Assembly: GCA_033439255.1 (NCBI GenBank)
Contig: CM065885.1
Span: 1,674,001 to 1,738,000 of the forward strand
Length of the DNA stretch: 64,000 nucleotides
Source of the DNA: Hericium rajendrae
Lineage: Eukaryota; Basidiomycota; Agaricomycetes; Russulales; Hericiaceae
Direction of reading: 5' to 3'
A model generated the notes under the pieces. That model made no database searches and was not told the origin of the DNA. It saw only the letters and a program-made list of their open reading frames with translations. Made by a program: the position numbers and the translations under genes. Positions 44,640 through 55,126 of this stretch are shown here, in pieces; within the stretch, counting starts at the first letter, position 1, and every line of letters begins with the position of its first letter.

Positions 44640-44895
44640 GATATATTATATAGTTAATATAGCTTCTATAGTTATCTTATACTAGAATAACTATGACAGC
44701 TATGATAGCTTATGCCCTATGCTATGGTAGCTATGGTAGCTATGATAGCTTATGCCTTATGCTATGACAGCTATGACAAGCTATGATAGCTTTGCATAGT
44801 TTACTTGACTGCTATGTATAAAAGAGGACAGCTATGGACCTAGGAAAGCTATGTAGCTAATATAGTGTTATATACCAGTAACATATTTCTCAGAT
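44640..44895 (+). repeat. AGCTATGAT-type repeat array
   Basis: Tandem GGTAGCTATGATAGCTTATGCC units, ending ACATATTTCTCAGATG. Confidence 0.6.
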
Positions 44896-44924
44896 GTTGA
44901 CCTTGAGATAGCTATAGATTTTAT

Positions 44925-45046
44925 AGAGATTTATAATCAATCTGACAAGTGAGACTTTACATCATTTATGCACTGTTTCTAAATATAACTAACAATGAAA
45001 AAGGAATCGTATTGCCGTGCGAAGCATCGGCCCTCTTCCACCAAGT
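44925..45046 (+). repeat. GGAATCGT boundary block, longest copy
   Basis: TTATAATCAATCTGACAAG ... GGAATCGTATTGCCGTG ... CCACCAAGT, about 120 bp. Confidence 0.5.
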
Positions 45047-45284
45047 TTTAATAGAGCTTATATCTCTTCAATGTATAATCTAGTCAGTATTTTTCTATTT
45101 TACATGCATAAAATACTATTAAAATTGAATTCTCACCTTCAAACCATATTTTGTATACTGGTAGAAATTAGTGACCAAATATGGCAACTGCTTTCTGGTA
45201 AAATTGCCTGTCGATTAGCATGAAGGTCCAGAATAACAAAAAACTTATACAAATGCATGAGAGCATCAATTGTGCAAACATCAC

Positions 45285-45475
45285 TTTAAGTATATTAGGG
45301 TTCAACACAAGTGCACTCGTGGGTGACCTGGATCTGAACTCGCAGGTATTCTATCTGTCCAAGGTGCTGACTTGGATCTATGCAGATTTGTACCACTGGG
45401 TGATCTGGAGCTGCAGGTCAGGTATCTGTGACATCACAGGTCACCTGCAGGTCAGTTGGTCTTGAAGTTGTGTCT
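45285..45475 (+). repeat. ACCTGCAGGT-rich block upstream of copy 6
   Basis: Direct paralog of 9,825-10,010. Confidence 0.6.
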
Positions 45476-45586
45476 CACATTTACGATGCCCTCCCTTTTG
45501 TTTCTTCATCTTAATCCTCTCCTTTTCACCATATCTCCTCAATTCAATGGCAGGATGGGTGTTATAGAGATTTGAGAGGCTTCTAG

Positions 45587-45660
45587 GTGAGTCCAAAAGC
45601 CTTTTATTTCATTGTACTGTACTGATCTCAGGAGTCTCGCTCAACAACAAGCAAGGCTCT
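45587..45660 (+). other. Intron-hairpin module, copy 6
   Basis: GGCTTCTAG/GTGAGT at 45,587, 45 nt ending CTGATCTCAG at 45,631, then GAGTCTCGCTCA/CAAGCAAGGCTC. Confidence 0.6.
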
Positions 45661-46480
45661 CATTTTTCACTGTTCTTCGACAGGTTTCATGATGTTTGAT
45701 GGGTTTCACGATGTCCCACCATTTTTTAACATCATCTACCATATCTCGTACACCATCTGTGCTTCTCCCATTGTCTTCATCAACAGGTCAACTGACCAAC
45801 TGGCCCTCACTCATCTTTGACAACCAGCACTCAATTTAATTCTCACTCACAATGGTAAGAGTATGCACAGTGCCAGTCTAGCACTGCAATTGCAAGGCCC
45901 ACAATGCCTATCAAGTCTTGTTGCTACAGCATTGTTGCTATAACAGCAAGGCTCGACATCTTTTTGCTGATCATCCGAGCAATGCCTAGCATGCCTCGAC
46001 AATGTGCAGTTGTCTGCAAACAGCTTTGCATATCCTTGCATGTCTAAGACAGTGTGTATCTACCAATACATGCCCTACCAGCATACACATTTTTGACTGC
46101 ATGCCCCCACCATCTCATAGTCCATTGCTCAAACTACATGTGTGCATTTGTGCCCATCGACATCACACACGCCACTATGCATGCTGTCATGTCATTTGTC
46201 TGGCAGAAGCCCAATGTGAGGCAAGTTTTATATGCCATCAGTGCTATTCAACAACCAAAATGCACCCTTTCCAGTCTCATTCCCAATTCCCATCCAAGCT
46301 GGTGATGTCATTTGTGTGTGCATGCCCACAGCTATGCCAGTACACCAGCACCCACACATGCTCCTCTCACACATGTGCCAGTTCATATGCACACACATAC
46401 TCAAAGCTGCCCCACCAGCATGCGCATGCCCATGTTGATGCCACAAGTATGTCGCATGTAGCCTTTTGAATCCATGCCTT
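45661..46480 (+). repeat. GTGCATG-rich body of copy 6
   Basis: Direct paralog of 10,200-11,013. Confidence 0.6.
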
Positions 46481-46629
46481 GCTACAAGATATAGTGATAA
46501 TGGACATATGTGATTGGGGCTGTAAGTTAGTGTTGGCAGATGGTATATAGTATGTAGTTAGTTAGGGATCACGACATATAGATTTGAACTTTGCAATATA
46601 CTATGTTAACCAAAATAAAGTTTGGATAG

Positions 46630-46795
46630 CAGGTTACCTGCAGGTCACTCACAGGTCAATGGGTTTAAGCACAACCTTGATCTGGATTTGTACAGGTCTC
46701 AGCCACCAGGTGATCTGGATCTACGAGTTAGATACCTGCAGGTCAATTTTGTGGGTATACCCGTGTTGACCTACAAGTAACTCTGACTCATGTCG
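46630..46795 (+). repeat. ACCTGCAGGT-rich block upstream of the third 81-codon ORF
   Basis: Direct paralog of 11,195-11,375. Confidence 0.55.
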
Positions 46796-46843
46796 AACCC
46801 TAAAGCATATAAAAAAAAAAACACTATTTAATCTAATCTAATC

Positions 46844-47089
46844 ATGAGTAGTTCAGCTCCTACCTCTAATAACTCTACATTTTTTGCTATGTTATATATC
46901 TTAGCACCTTATTTTATATATAATCTTGTATGTTATACAGTACACACTTGTCATATCTTATTATACTCAGCCCGATATATGATATACACTATTATATATG
47001 CTTATACTGTAGATACTTGTAATATCTACAATTATAGGAGTAGTCTAGTTGTATGTCTAATCAAACAAGATTCAAGATTGAATATATGA
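46844..47089 (+). CDS. 81-codon ORF, third copy
   Basis: Same length as 2,867-3,112 with about five substitutions (for example SNNSTFFAM for SDNSTFSAM). CATATAAAAAA lies upstream. Function unknown; possibly a chance ORF in a young duplication. Confidence 0.25.
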   Translation: MSSSAPTSNNSTFFAMLYILAPYFIYNLVCYTVHTCHILLYSARYMIYTIIYAYTVDTCNIYNYRSSLVVCLIKQDSRLNI

Positions 47090-47146
47090 TCAATATCAAA
47101 CATTATATTGTTGAACAAAGCTAATGGCCAATCACATGATCAATAG

Positions 47147-47934
47147 CAGACCTTGTTCGGCCGCACAAGGTCTGGTGGCTGTGCTTAGCTTATGTCAGCA
47201 GTAGTTGATGTTGCGCTCTCTGCTCTCTCTTCTTTTCTTCAGATAGCTTTGAAGTCAGTGTGATACTACCAGTAGTGCACACTGACTACAAGGCTTGGAC
47301 ACACCCAGTTCCCATCTGCAGTGAGTTGCGGCTGAGGTGTCCAATGATGGTATAGGGCCATCACCAACTTTCTGGATATCTTCTGATGATGTGGCATAGA
47401 GATCAGGTCATAGCTCTCTCAATACCACATCAATCAGAATGAGTTAAAGCTTGTTAGAATCAGATTTACAATAGCTCTAGAATAGTGCCACAAACAACAA
47501 AATAGCATGACAAAATGCTGACCTATTGGACTATATGTCTGTGATGATGTGGCAGACTGTTTGCTTTATAGCTCTGCTGATACTGCATCAATCATGATGT
47601 ATGAGGGCTTGTTGAACTCAGAGTTACAATAGCTTTCTAACAATACAATGTACAACATCATAGCACTATTGGTTGTTGAGATAGGAGACAATATTGTTTT
47701 GCTGATATGACACATAAATCGAAGAATATCTCTGCTCACAGTAATCTGATTTTCATATTCTAAATTGGGTTGGAACGATGTAATCCAAGGTATTTGAACA
47801 CAATTTACCGTTTGTCAATTGATTGCTTTGTTGCAGAGCTATAAAGCAATCACTGTATACAGTGTATTGGCTCTCTAGGCAACTTATGCTTATGTAAGCG
47901 GGCGCTAAGACCTTGTTCGGCCGCACAAGGTCTT
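47147..47934. mobile_element. Paired-hairpin element, fourth copy
   Basis: Hairpins at 47,147-47,174 and 47,907-47,934 with CGGCCG in both loops. Confidence 0.6.
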
Positions 47935-48109
47935 GTAAGATCACATGACTGAGTCTCAGGACCCACTGCTACCGATAAATTGCATTGTTTGCTCATTTTA
48001 TCAATAAACAGTATGTACATTTGTTTGCTGTGTATCATTTTAGTGGCTGTATCTTTCTATAAGCAGTAAATTGTGTTGAAAACTGGCTTTCTGGTATATT
48101 TGGATACAT

Positions 48110-48633
48110 TTGAGAACAAGTGAATCGGTTGAGTACTGATTAAGTTAGTTAGAGTTTAAGCATTCTAGGGGGAAAATGCAGAAACAATTTGCATTCTGCG
48201 AGTTTTGCACCAATCCTGACGCCTGAGGTATTGTCAGAAAGCTATTAGTAAGTAGATTCTGATGCATTTTAGAACAAGTAAATCGGGTGAGAATTGGCCT
48301 AGTTAGCTAGGGTTCAAGCATTTTAGAACAGGAAAAAAAGAAACACTTTGCATTCTGTGAGTTCTTAACTGATTTGGACGCATGAAGTATGGTAGCAAAG
48401 CTATAAGTAAGTAGATTTAGACGCATTTGAGAACGAGTAAATCGGTGAAGAATGGACTGAGTTAGCTCAAATTCAAGTGTTATAGAGGAGAAATGTAGAA
48501 ATTCATTGCACTCTGTGACTTCTGCACAGATCAGGATGCAAAAAATACTGTCAGAAAGCAATAAATGAGCAGATCCAGATGCATTTGAGAACAGATGAAT
48601 TGGTCAAAAATTGATCAAGTTACATTAAATCAA
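48110..48633 (-). repeat. Satellite A array (inverted)
   Basis: Direct paralog of 12,655-13,189. Confidence 0.7.
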
Positions 48634-48786
48634 GAAAGTTTGGTCAGAGCTGGAGTTGAACCTGCAAACTCGTTAGATTGAAGATGTGTGATTATATAAG
48701 CCAACTGCCTAATGGGCATAGTCATCGTTTGCATGTCGTTTTCACTATGAAAAGGCAGTATAGAGTAAACGATTCTAAGGAATCGT
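48634..48786 (-). mobile_element. tRNA-like SINE copy
   Basis: B-box at about 48,650-48,662 (reverse), terminal palindrome ending at 48,786. Confidence 0.65.
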
Positions 48787-48895
48787 AATGACATGAATAC
48801 AAACTCATGGATATTCAACATGCTGCAAGGGCTGACTTGAATTTACATGAGTTTCAGCCACTAGGTGATCTGGAGCTGTAGGTCAGGTACCTGTG

Positions 48896-49476
48896 CATCA
48901 GGAAGGTTGACAACTTTCTGATTGACCTGACAATTTCTAACCCTACTGACAGCTCCTGATTGACCTGATCCACCTGAAAGCAATCTTAACAGGCAAATAT
49001 CTGATCAAATTTTTACATTTAAGTAAAGACATTTATTGTCAGATATATAAGTTTGTAATCTCTAACTAATAGATATAACAAAATCTCTGATATCTGAAAT
49101 TTTCTAAATCTGAGAGTGTCTGATCTGAGATTTTTTTCAAATCTGGAGGTCAAATATCTGAAAATTATCTGCAACTGTCTGAGAGCATCTGATGGTGTCT
49201 GACACTGTCGGATCCATCTGACTGATATTTGACCTCCAGATTTGAAATCAGACACTCTCAGATTTTCAAAAATTTTAGATATCAAAGATTTTGATATATC
49301 TATTAGTTAGAGATTAAAAACTTATATATCTGACAATAAATGTCTTTTCTTGAATGTAAAAGTCTGATCAGATATTTGCTTCTCAAGATTGCTTTCAGGT
49401 GGATCAGGTCAATCAGAAGCTGTCAGTAGGGTTAGAAATTGTCAGGTCAATCAGAAAGTTGTCAACCTTCCTGATG
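48896..49476. mobile_element. CATCAG element, 581-bp family, copy 4
   Basis: TG duplicated. It splits the ACCTGCAGGT block upstream of copy 7; the paralog at 45,430 reads CTGTGACATC uninterrupted. Confidence 0.9.
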
Positions 49477-49615
49477 TGACATCATAAATCACTTGCAGGT
49501 CAGTTCATCTTGTCTTCACTTACTACTACTACAACATGCTAAGTATGCTTTTCATTGCACCATTTTCTTCAATGCAATGGCAGAAATGGGTCTGAATCAG
49601 CTTGAGGGGCTTAAG

Positions 49616-49688
49616 GTGAGTCTAATCACTGTTAATTCTGTCATACATTGCTGATCTTAGGAGTCTCACTCATTATTGAGTGAGACTT
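49616..49688 (+). other. Intron-hairpin module, copy 7
   Basis: Exon-like lead CAATGGCAGAAATGGG ... GGGGCTTAAG, donor GTGAGT at 49,616, 45 nt ending CTGATCTTAG at 49,660, then GAGTCTCACTCA/TGAGTGAGACT. Confidence 0.6.
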
Positions 49689-49689
49689 G

Positions 49690-50640
49690 TTTTCAATATT
49701 CTTTGATAGCCCACTGTTCTACTATCTTTTGACATTATGCCTCACCTAGCATGTTGTTTGTGCCTCTCTCTATCACTTGTGTGTTCAATAATGCCCTTAG
49801 TACTGATAATGCCTGCAAACTTTGCTCTCACATGTGCAAGTGTTCCAGCTCCCATCCACATTCTGAAAAGTATGCATGGTGCTAGCATAACATCAGCAAC
49901 AATGCACTGTACAGCAATGAGGCTTGATTTCTGTTTGTGAACAAATCATGCAGGTTGCATCTGCAGACTCCAGCATCAGACTTATGCTTGCATCACTCTC
50001 ATCCCTCTGCACTGCAGTAAGTGCAGTCATTTGTATGTCTAGTTGACTGTTTTCCCCACAGATGCCTTATGCAAGGACATCATTGGCTCCCAATGCACAT
50101 CGTGATGGATTGTGTCTTCAATCAGGCAGAATGATCAGTCAAAGGACAATGAGATGCAGATCTTCATGATCAAAGGTGACTGGAAGAGAATCAGGAGTGA
50201 GCTCAAGCTTGTCAAGATCTGTGAGGACATTCTTGACTTCCTCAACAAGCATGTCATTCCCTCAGCTGTCTCTGGTAAGTGGCACCCCATTTCGTGGAAC
50301 TTCCACTTGCACCTGACAGTGTGCAATTGCCTTTGCATGCTTAGAATAGCATACACCACAGCAGTGCATGCATGCATATGCACCTGCCATGACTGCAATT
50401 CTTGGACTGCATGTCTATGCATGGCACAGATGATGCATGTGCTATCACATGCCCTTGTATTTATCTGCACACAACCCTCCACTACATATGTGCCTGCTCA
50501 TACATGGCCCCTACAAGTCCTGTGGCAACCTGTGCTGTTGAATCATATCACTTATGGAGTGCGATGAGTAGCAGCAGAGGGTGTAGTACAGCAGTATTAG
50601 CTCTACAATTATATGTAGTTACTACCATAAATTAGAGCTC
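49690..50640 (+). repeat. Body of copy 7, carrying a captured exon
   Basis: CATGC-rich on both sides of the 14-3-3 segment at 50,062-50,274. The 151-codon frame at 50,112-50,567 only makes protein sense up to the donor at 50,275. Confidence 0.55.
50062..50274 (+). pseudogene. Captured 14-3-3 exon
   Basis: The translation reads ALCKDIIGSQ, then SSIRQNDQSKDNEMQIFMIK, ELKLVKICEDILDFLNKH and VIPSAVSG. This follows the fungal 14-3-3 pattern YKNVIGARRASWRI, SSIEQKEESKGNEAQVSMIK, ICEDILDVLDKHLIPSAASG. The Trp-Arg of the RRASWR motif has become TGA-TGG, as expected from TGG-CGG by C-to-T change on each strand. The segment is bounded by TTTTCCCCACAG and G/GTAAGT, so a whole internal exon with its splice sites appears to be copied. 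14-3-3 proteins bind phosphoserine partners; this 71-codon piece is only helices 3-4 or so and cannot work alone. It sits inside an intron-hairpin element body, which suggests gene capture by a mobile element. Confidence 0.8.
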
Positions 50641-50677
50641 ATATCCTGAATAATCATAACACTTTGGCAATTGAAGT

Positions 50678-50826
50678 CACTGCTCATATCACTCACTTTT
50701 TCTGAAGATATAGTGTAGAAAATATTTTAGAAATAGATAGTCTTTTTTCCTAGGAAAGAAAGAATATCTTTTTCTAAGGTCTTTTCCACACTAAATCTTG
50801 GAAAAAAGTGAGTTATGCAGGCAGTG
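50678..50826. mobile_element. 149-bp CACTA-like MITE
   Basis: CACTGCTCATATCACTCAC at one end and inverse-related ACTCACTT...GCAGTG at the other, with AGT duplicated. CACTG ends and a 3-bp duplication fit the CACTA/EnSpm group. Confidence 0.6.
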
Positions 50827-51010
50827 AGTTCAAGTTACAGGTCACCATGAGTTACCTGTGAATTGATGAAGTTTAGCAAAGTCTTGATCTGGATCTGGAC
50901 AGGTTTTAGCCACTAGGTGATCTAGATCTGCAGGTCAGGAACCTGTGAGTAAATTTCACAGGTTTATCCATGTTGATGCACAGGTGACTCTGAATTATGT
51001 TGAACCCTAT

Positions 51011-51497
51011 TGTAACGGACGATAAAGGTCGAGCCGCTACTGTCCGGGAAGTCCAAGGTAGGCGAGCGAGTGAGGAGGGTATAAAGGTGTCGTAGACCTC
51101 CTAGAGAGAGTCCACGAGCTAGAGCTAACAGAACCGAGGATGCCTCAGTCCTGCAGCCAAGCAGATGAGTGATGAGCTGGCACCTCCTCTGAGGGCCAGC
51201 AGCAGATATAGACCTCCTGATGAGGGTATTGGGGGCCACACACCTTCCTTTGAGGGTTGGATCCCAAGAGAACCTTTCAGATATGAGGAGAACAAGCAGA
51301 GACTGAGACAAAAGCAGACAGATGGTGGTGAGTTGGCAAGATAGATGCTTATTCCCAATAAGGAAATCCGCTCTAAGTACATGATTCAAACTCAGCTATC
51401 CTAATAAGGAAACTCTGCAAAACTCGAAAAGTAAGCCAGGTAGAAAAGAGTAAGAAAGTAGAAGACTATAGTAGTAACTTATAAACCATCCGTTACA
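51011..51497. mobile_element. Solo LTR (TGTAAYGGACGAT family), younger copy
   Basis: 487 bp, TGTAACGGACGAT ... ACCATCCGTTACA, flanked by perfect CCTAT duplications. It lies in an ACCTGCAGGT block (50,820-51,010). Confidence 0.9.
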
Positions 51498-51642
51498 CCT
51501 ATGATGGAGCAACCACTGATAGACAATGTGAGTTTGAAGGTACTATGCTATCAGATTTTGGCAATTTGCATTATGCAAAAGAACAAGAAGCAAGTTTACT
51601 TATTTATGCACCTTCATGAAAAATACTAGCTAACAATAAAAA

Positions 51643-51687
51643 AGGAATCGTATTGCCGTGTGAAGCATCGGCCCTCTTCCACCAAGT
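51643..51687 (+). repeat. GGAATCGT boundary block
   Basis: GGAATCGTATTGCCGTGTGA ... CCACCAAGT. Confidence 0.5.
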
Positions 51688-51693
51688 ATACAA

Positions 51694-52262
51694 TTAGGAT
51701 TCCAAAATATCAACATTAGAATGAATAAGACTTACATCAGGATCCTCATCCTGCACATTAATGATACAAACAGTGATAGGCCTTCTATTCAATTCTCTAC
51801 ACATCTCTCCAACTATCTGAATGTTCCCACAGCCCAGCTCATCCTGAAAAATGGCAAAATAGGATAGAGTGGACAGCAAGGCAAATGTGGCTTGAGCTAA
51901 TAGCAATAGCTGCATCTTGATTTCCTAGTACTCATTGGAAAAAAAACCACCATGAAAAACAATAGTCTATATGTTGCCATATGTATATCTGGGTTGGCCT
52001 TGGATAAAAGTGATGTGGAGTGAGAGAATAGTGTAATGAGTTTGGACCTAGATAGAGAAAATGAATTTGCAAGTTCTAAGAGAACATAATGAACTGACCT
52101 GATCAAGAAATTGAACCAAATCTTGAGGCTCTTCAATGTGAAGATGACTTGGCATCAGACAGATGGTCCTCCAGACCTGGCTATGGACAAGACACATAGT
52201 AGGTGCATGAAGACCAGGATCTGCATAGATTCTTGTCCAGACTTCTGGTGAAAGAGATGGCA
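51694..52262 (-). pseudogene. Gene relic of uncertain origin
   Basis: On the minus strand SLSPEVWTRIYADPGLHAPT with WRTICLMPSHLHIEEPQDLV (52,262-52,100) ends at a donor-like CAG/GTCAGT, and a later piece reads FQDELGCGNIQIVGEMCREL (about 51,860-51,800). Composition is protein-like, unlike the surrounding repeats. F-box-like and helicase-like readings both come to mind and neither is convincing. It adjoins the 401-bp element at 52,286. Confidence 0.3.
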
Positions 52263-52285
52263 TAGGAATGTGAATATTAATAGTA

Positions 52286-52686
52286 CATCAGGAACCTTCA
52301 AAACTTTCTGTTTGACCTGCGAGGCATCTGACAGTGTCTGCATGACCTGCAGCAGTTGTATCAGACACATCAGATACTCTCAGACAACATCAGCTACTCT
52401 CAGCTAGCTGCAGAATATTTGACCTTAAGATTCAAAAAAGTATCAATGCAGAATGCTCACAGACTGATCAGAACTGCTCAGATTTATGTAAATTTTAGAT
52501 ATTGAAAACTTTGTTGCATCTAATGATTAGAGTTGGATGACTACTATATCTGCCAATAGTTATTGACTTCAAAATATAAAATCTCTGATCAAAAATTGAC
52601 CTCTAATTAGAGCCTGCAGCTGGATCAGGTCTTGCAGTTGATCAGACTCTGCAGGATCCATCAGAAAGTTTTGAAGGTTCCTGATG
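52286..52686. mobile_element. CATCAG element, 401-bp family, copy 2
   Basis: Same termini and same length as 8,126-8,526; TA duplicated at both ends. Confidence 0.85.
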
Positions 52687-54082
52687 TAGTAGTCATAGTG
52701 AGATTGTTTGGAGGTGTCGAAGCTGACAGAGTGAAAAGCAAGAGAGCAAGAGCAAAGAGATGATAAGGATTGATAAGGATCTATACATCTGAAAACTGAG
52801 TTTTGTTTATGTAATCATCAGCCACATGAACCATTCTGACATACTTGATTAAAGTTGAGAACAAGTAAATGAGTCAAGAACTGACTGAACTAGCTGAGAA
52901 TATAGCATACTAAAGGAGAAAATACAGAAATGGTTCATGTTGTGCAAGTTCTGCATGAATCATAATACATAAAATATGGCTGAAAAGCAATTAATGAGTA
53001 GATTCTGACATATTTGAAAACAAATGAATTGATCAAGAACTGACAGAGCTAGCTATAGATCAAGTATACTACAGAGGGAAATACAGGAATGGTTTGTGTT
53101 CTGTGAGTTCTGCATAGATCATAATGCATAAAATATGACTGGAAAGAAATAATGAGTAGATTTCACTTGAGAACGAGTGAATCTGTCAAGAACTGATCAA
53201 GTTACATTAAATCTAGTGTAAACAAAAGTCTGGCCAGACCTGGAGTTGAACCTGCAAACTCTGATGAGTGTTAAGAGGTAGGTCACATGATGTACATCTT
53301 AATAAATAGTATCTAACTTTGTTTGCTGTATATCTTTTTACTAGCTCTGTCTTTTGTTAAAAATGGTGAGCGCAGCGATAACAGAATAAAATGACATGAC
53401 TAAATTGGGATGTTGATGACACTAGTAAGTACTCATAGATAAGGTTTAACAACTTTGGCAAAGCTCAATGGCTGCTGTAATTACTGAATCTAACATCTTT
53501 TTGTAAGCAGTAAATTGTGTTGGATACCAGCTTTCTAATAGACCCAGATGAATTTGAGAACAAGTGAATCGGCAGAGAACTGACCAGTTTAGCTAGGATT
53601 CAAACATTTTAAGGGGAAAAACAAAGCAATGCTTTGCATTCTGCGAGTTTTGAACTGATCTAGATGTATAAGACATGGCTGGAAAGCTACAAATAAGTGG
53701 ATTCTGAAACATGTAAGAAAGAGTAAATCGGTGGTGAATTGACCAAGCTAGCTAGAATTCAAACATTTTAGGGGGGAAACAAAGAAACACTTTGCATTCT
53801 GCAAGTCCTTAACTGATCTAGACACATAAGGTATGGCTGAAAAGCTATAAACAAGAAAATTCAGACACACTTGAGAACGAGTAAACCGGAGGAGAATTGA
53901 CTAAGTTAGCTCAAGTTCAAGTATTACAGGAGGAAAATATAGGAATTCATTGCACTCTGTGAGTTCTGCACAGATCAGGATGCAAAGAATGCTACCAGAA
54001 GGTGATAAATGAGTAGATCCAGAGGCATTTGAGAACATGTGAATTGGTTGAGAACTGATCAAGTTACATTAAATCTAGTGTA
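52687..54082 (-). repeat. Diverged satellite A arrays with a SINE 3' fragment
   Basis: Satellite-like units at about 52,830-53,215 and 53,500-54,080. A SINE tail with GAGTTGAACCTGC (reverse B-box) is at 53,220-53,268. More diverged than the arrays at 12.7 and 48.1 kb. Confidence 0.6.
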
Positions 54083-54240
54083 AATAAAAGTCCAGCCAGA
54101 CCTGGAGTTGAATCTGCAAACTCATCAGATCAGTGATCTTGCAATTAGATAAGCTGACTGCCAAATGGAAGTAGTTACCATTGAGCATGTCATTTTTGAT
54201 AGGAAAACCCAGTACAGAGTAAATGATTCTAAAGAATCAT
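54083..54240 (-). mobile_element. tRNA-like SINE copy, old
   Basis: Terminal palindrome ATGATTCTAAAGAATCAT at 54,223-54,240, B-box GAGTTGAATCTGC in reverse. Inserted beside a protein-like fragment. Confidence 0.55.
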
Positions 54241-54244
54241 AATG

Positions 54245-54500
54245 ATTTGGATGCATTTTTGGATGGAGCATGAAGATGTCTTTGATCATGAGTTGAAGAA
54301 CATACAGCTCATTGTCCCACTCATCTGGAGCTAACTTCTTTGATATCATCTCATCACCTTCTTCTTCCTTCATTGCTCTATCCTCAACATCTATAAGTCC
54401 TTCAACCCAGTCAGCAACAAGCAGATCTATGGTTGCCAGTTTGATCTTTCTGCTCACATTGACCTCAAAGATCACAAGAAGGTACTTGTGCTATATCACT
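54245..54500 (-). pseudogene. Protein-like fragment, possibly hAT transposase
   Basis: The ORF reads IKLATIDLLVADWVEGLIDV ... ISKKLAPDEWDNELYVLQLM. An EW..L..L pattern after a charged stretch occurs in hAT transposases, but the match is too weak to rely on. The C-terminal side runs into SINE sequence. Confidence 0.25.
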
Positions 54501-55126
54501 AAGCATCAATGATTGGAATTCTAACTGGGAGAAAGAAGTATTGCCTCTGAGTAATAGGATCAACTGCTTCACCAGGAATGTGAAGCATGCTTGTCAGGTG
54601 TGTGGAGACATAAACTCCATTTTTCTTTCATTCACATTATGCCCTTATGATCCCTTCCTCTATCACATTGTGACAATTAGCAGTGGTGTTCATCTCAGAT
54701 GAAATGTTGAAAGTATCATGTAGTACACAGGTGAGACAGTATGTAATTCTCAGGTTACAGCTGACATCATTTTATGCTCTATGTGGTTGCTTGACCTTAC
54801 TTATATCATGTTGATTTTGTAATCTTGGTAGCCATTGGGCTTTGCCATAGCCATGAAAGCTTATTTACCAGTATATACCAGTGTTATTATCATCCCAATA
54901 TAGCCTTGTTGTTTCTTTCCATTGTTGTTGCACTCACCATTCTCGATATACCTATGTTCAGTTTATTTTACACTTGCTTTTTGCCACCCTGCTCTCACTG
55001 TCTTGTCTATAGTACCTCATGCCTAGGCTCCAGCAATCCACATTCTTGTCTTGCTTCGTGTCTTGCCTGCATTCTCAGTGTTCTACTAAACAGTGATTAT
55101 ATATGTAAGATGCAAGATTACATCTC
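54501..55126. other. Intergenic DNA downstream of COG4
   Basis: Transition from repeats to unique sequence. No gene seen; the 124-codon plus ORF (54,825-55,199) is hydrophobic and overlaps the COG4 3' end. Confidence 0.5.

Noticed and set aside
51780-51870. DELGCGNIQIV read as a helicase P-loop (DEMGCGKTIQ)
   Set aside because: The key GKT/S is absent and no other helicase motif lies nearby; left as an unnamed relic.
1-55000. Polinton, virus-like or toxin genes
   Set aside because: No capsid, envelope, DNA polymerase B or toxin-like coding sequence was seen; the only virus-like remains are the copia element and the solo LTRs.
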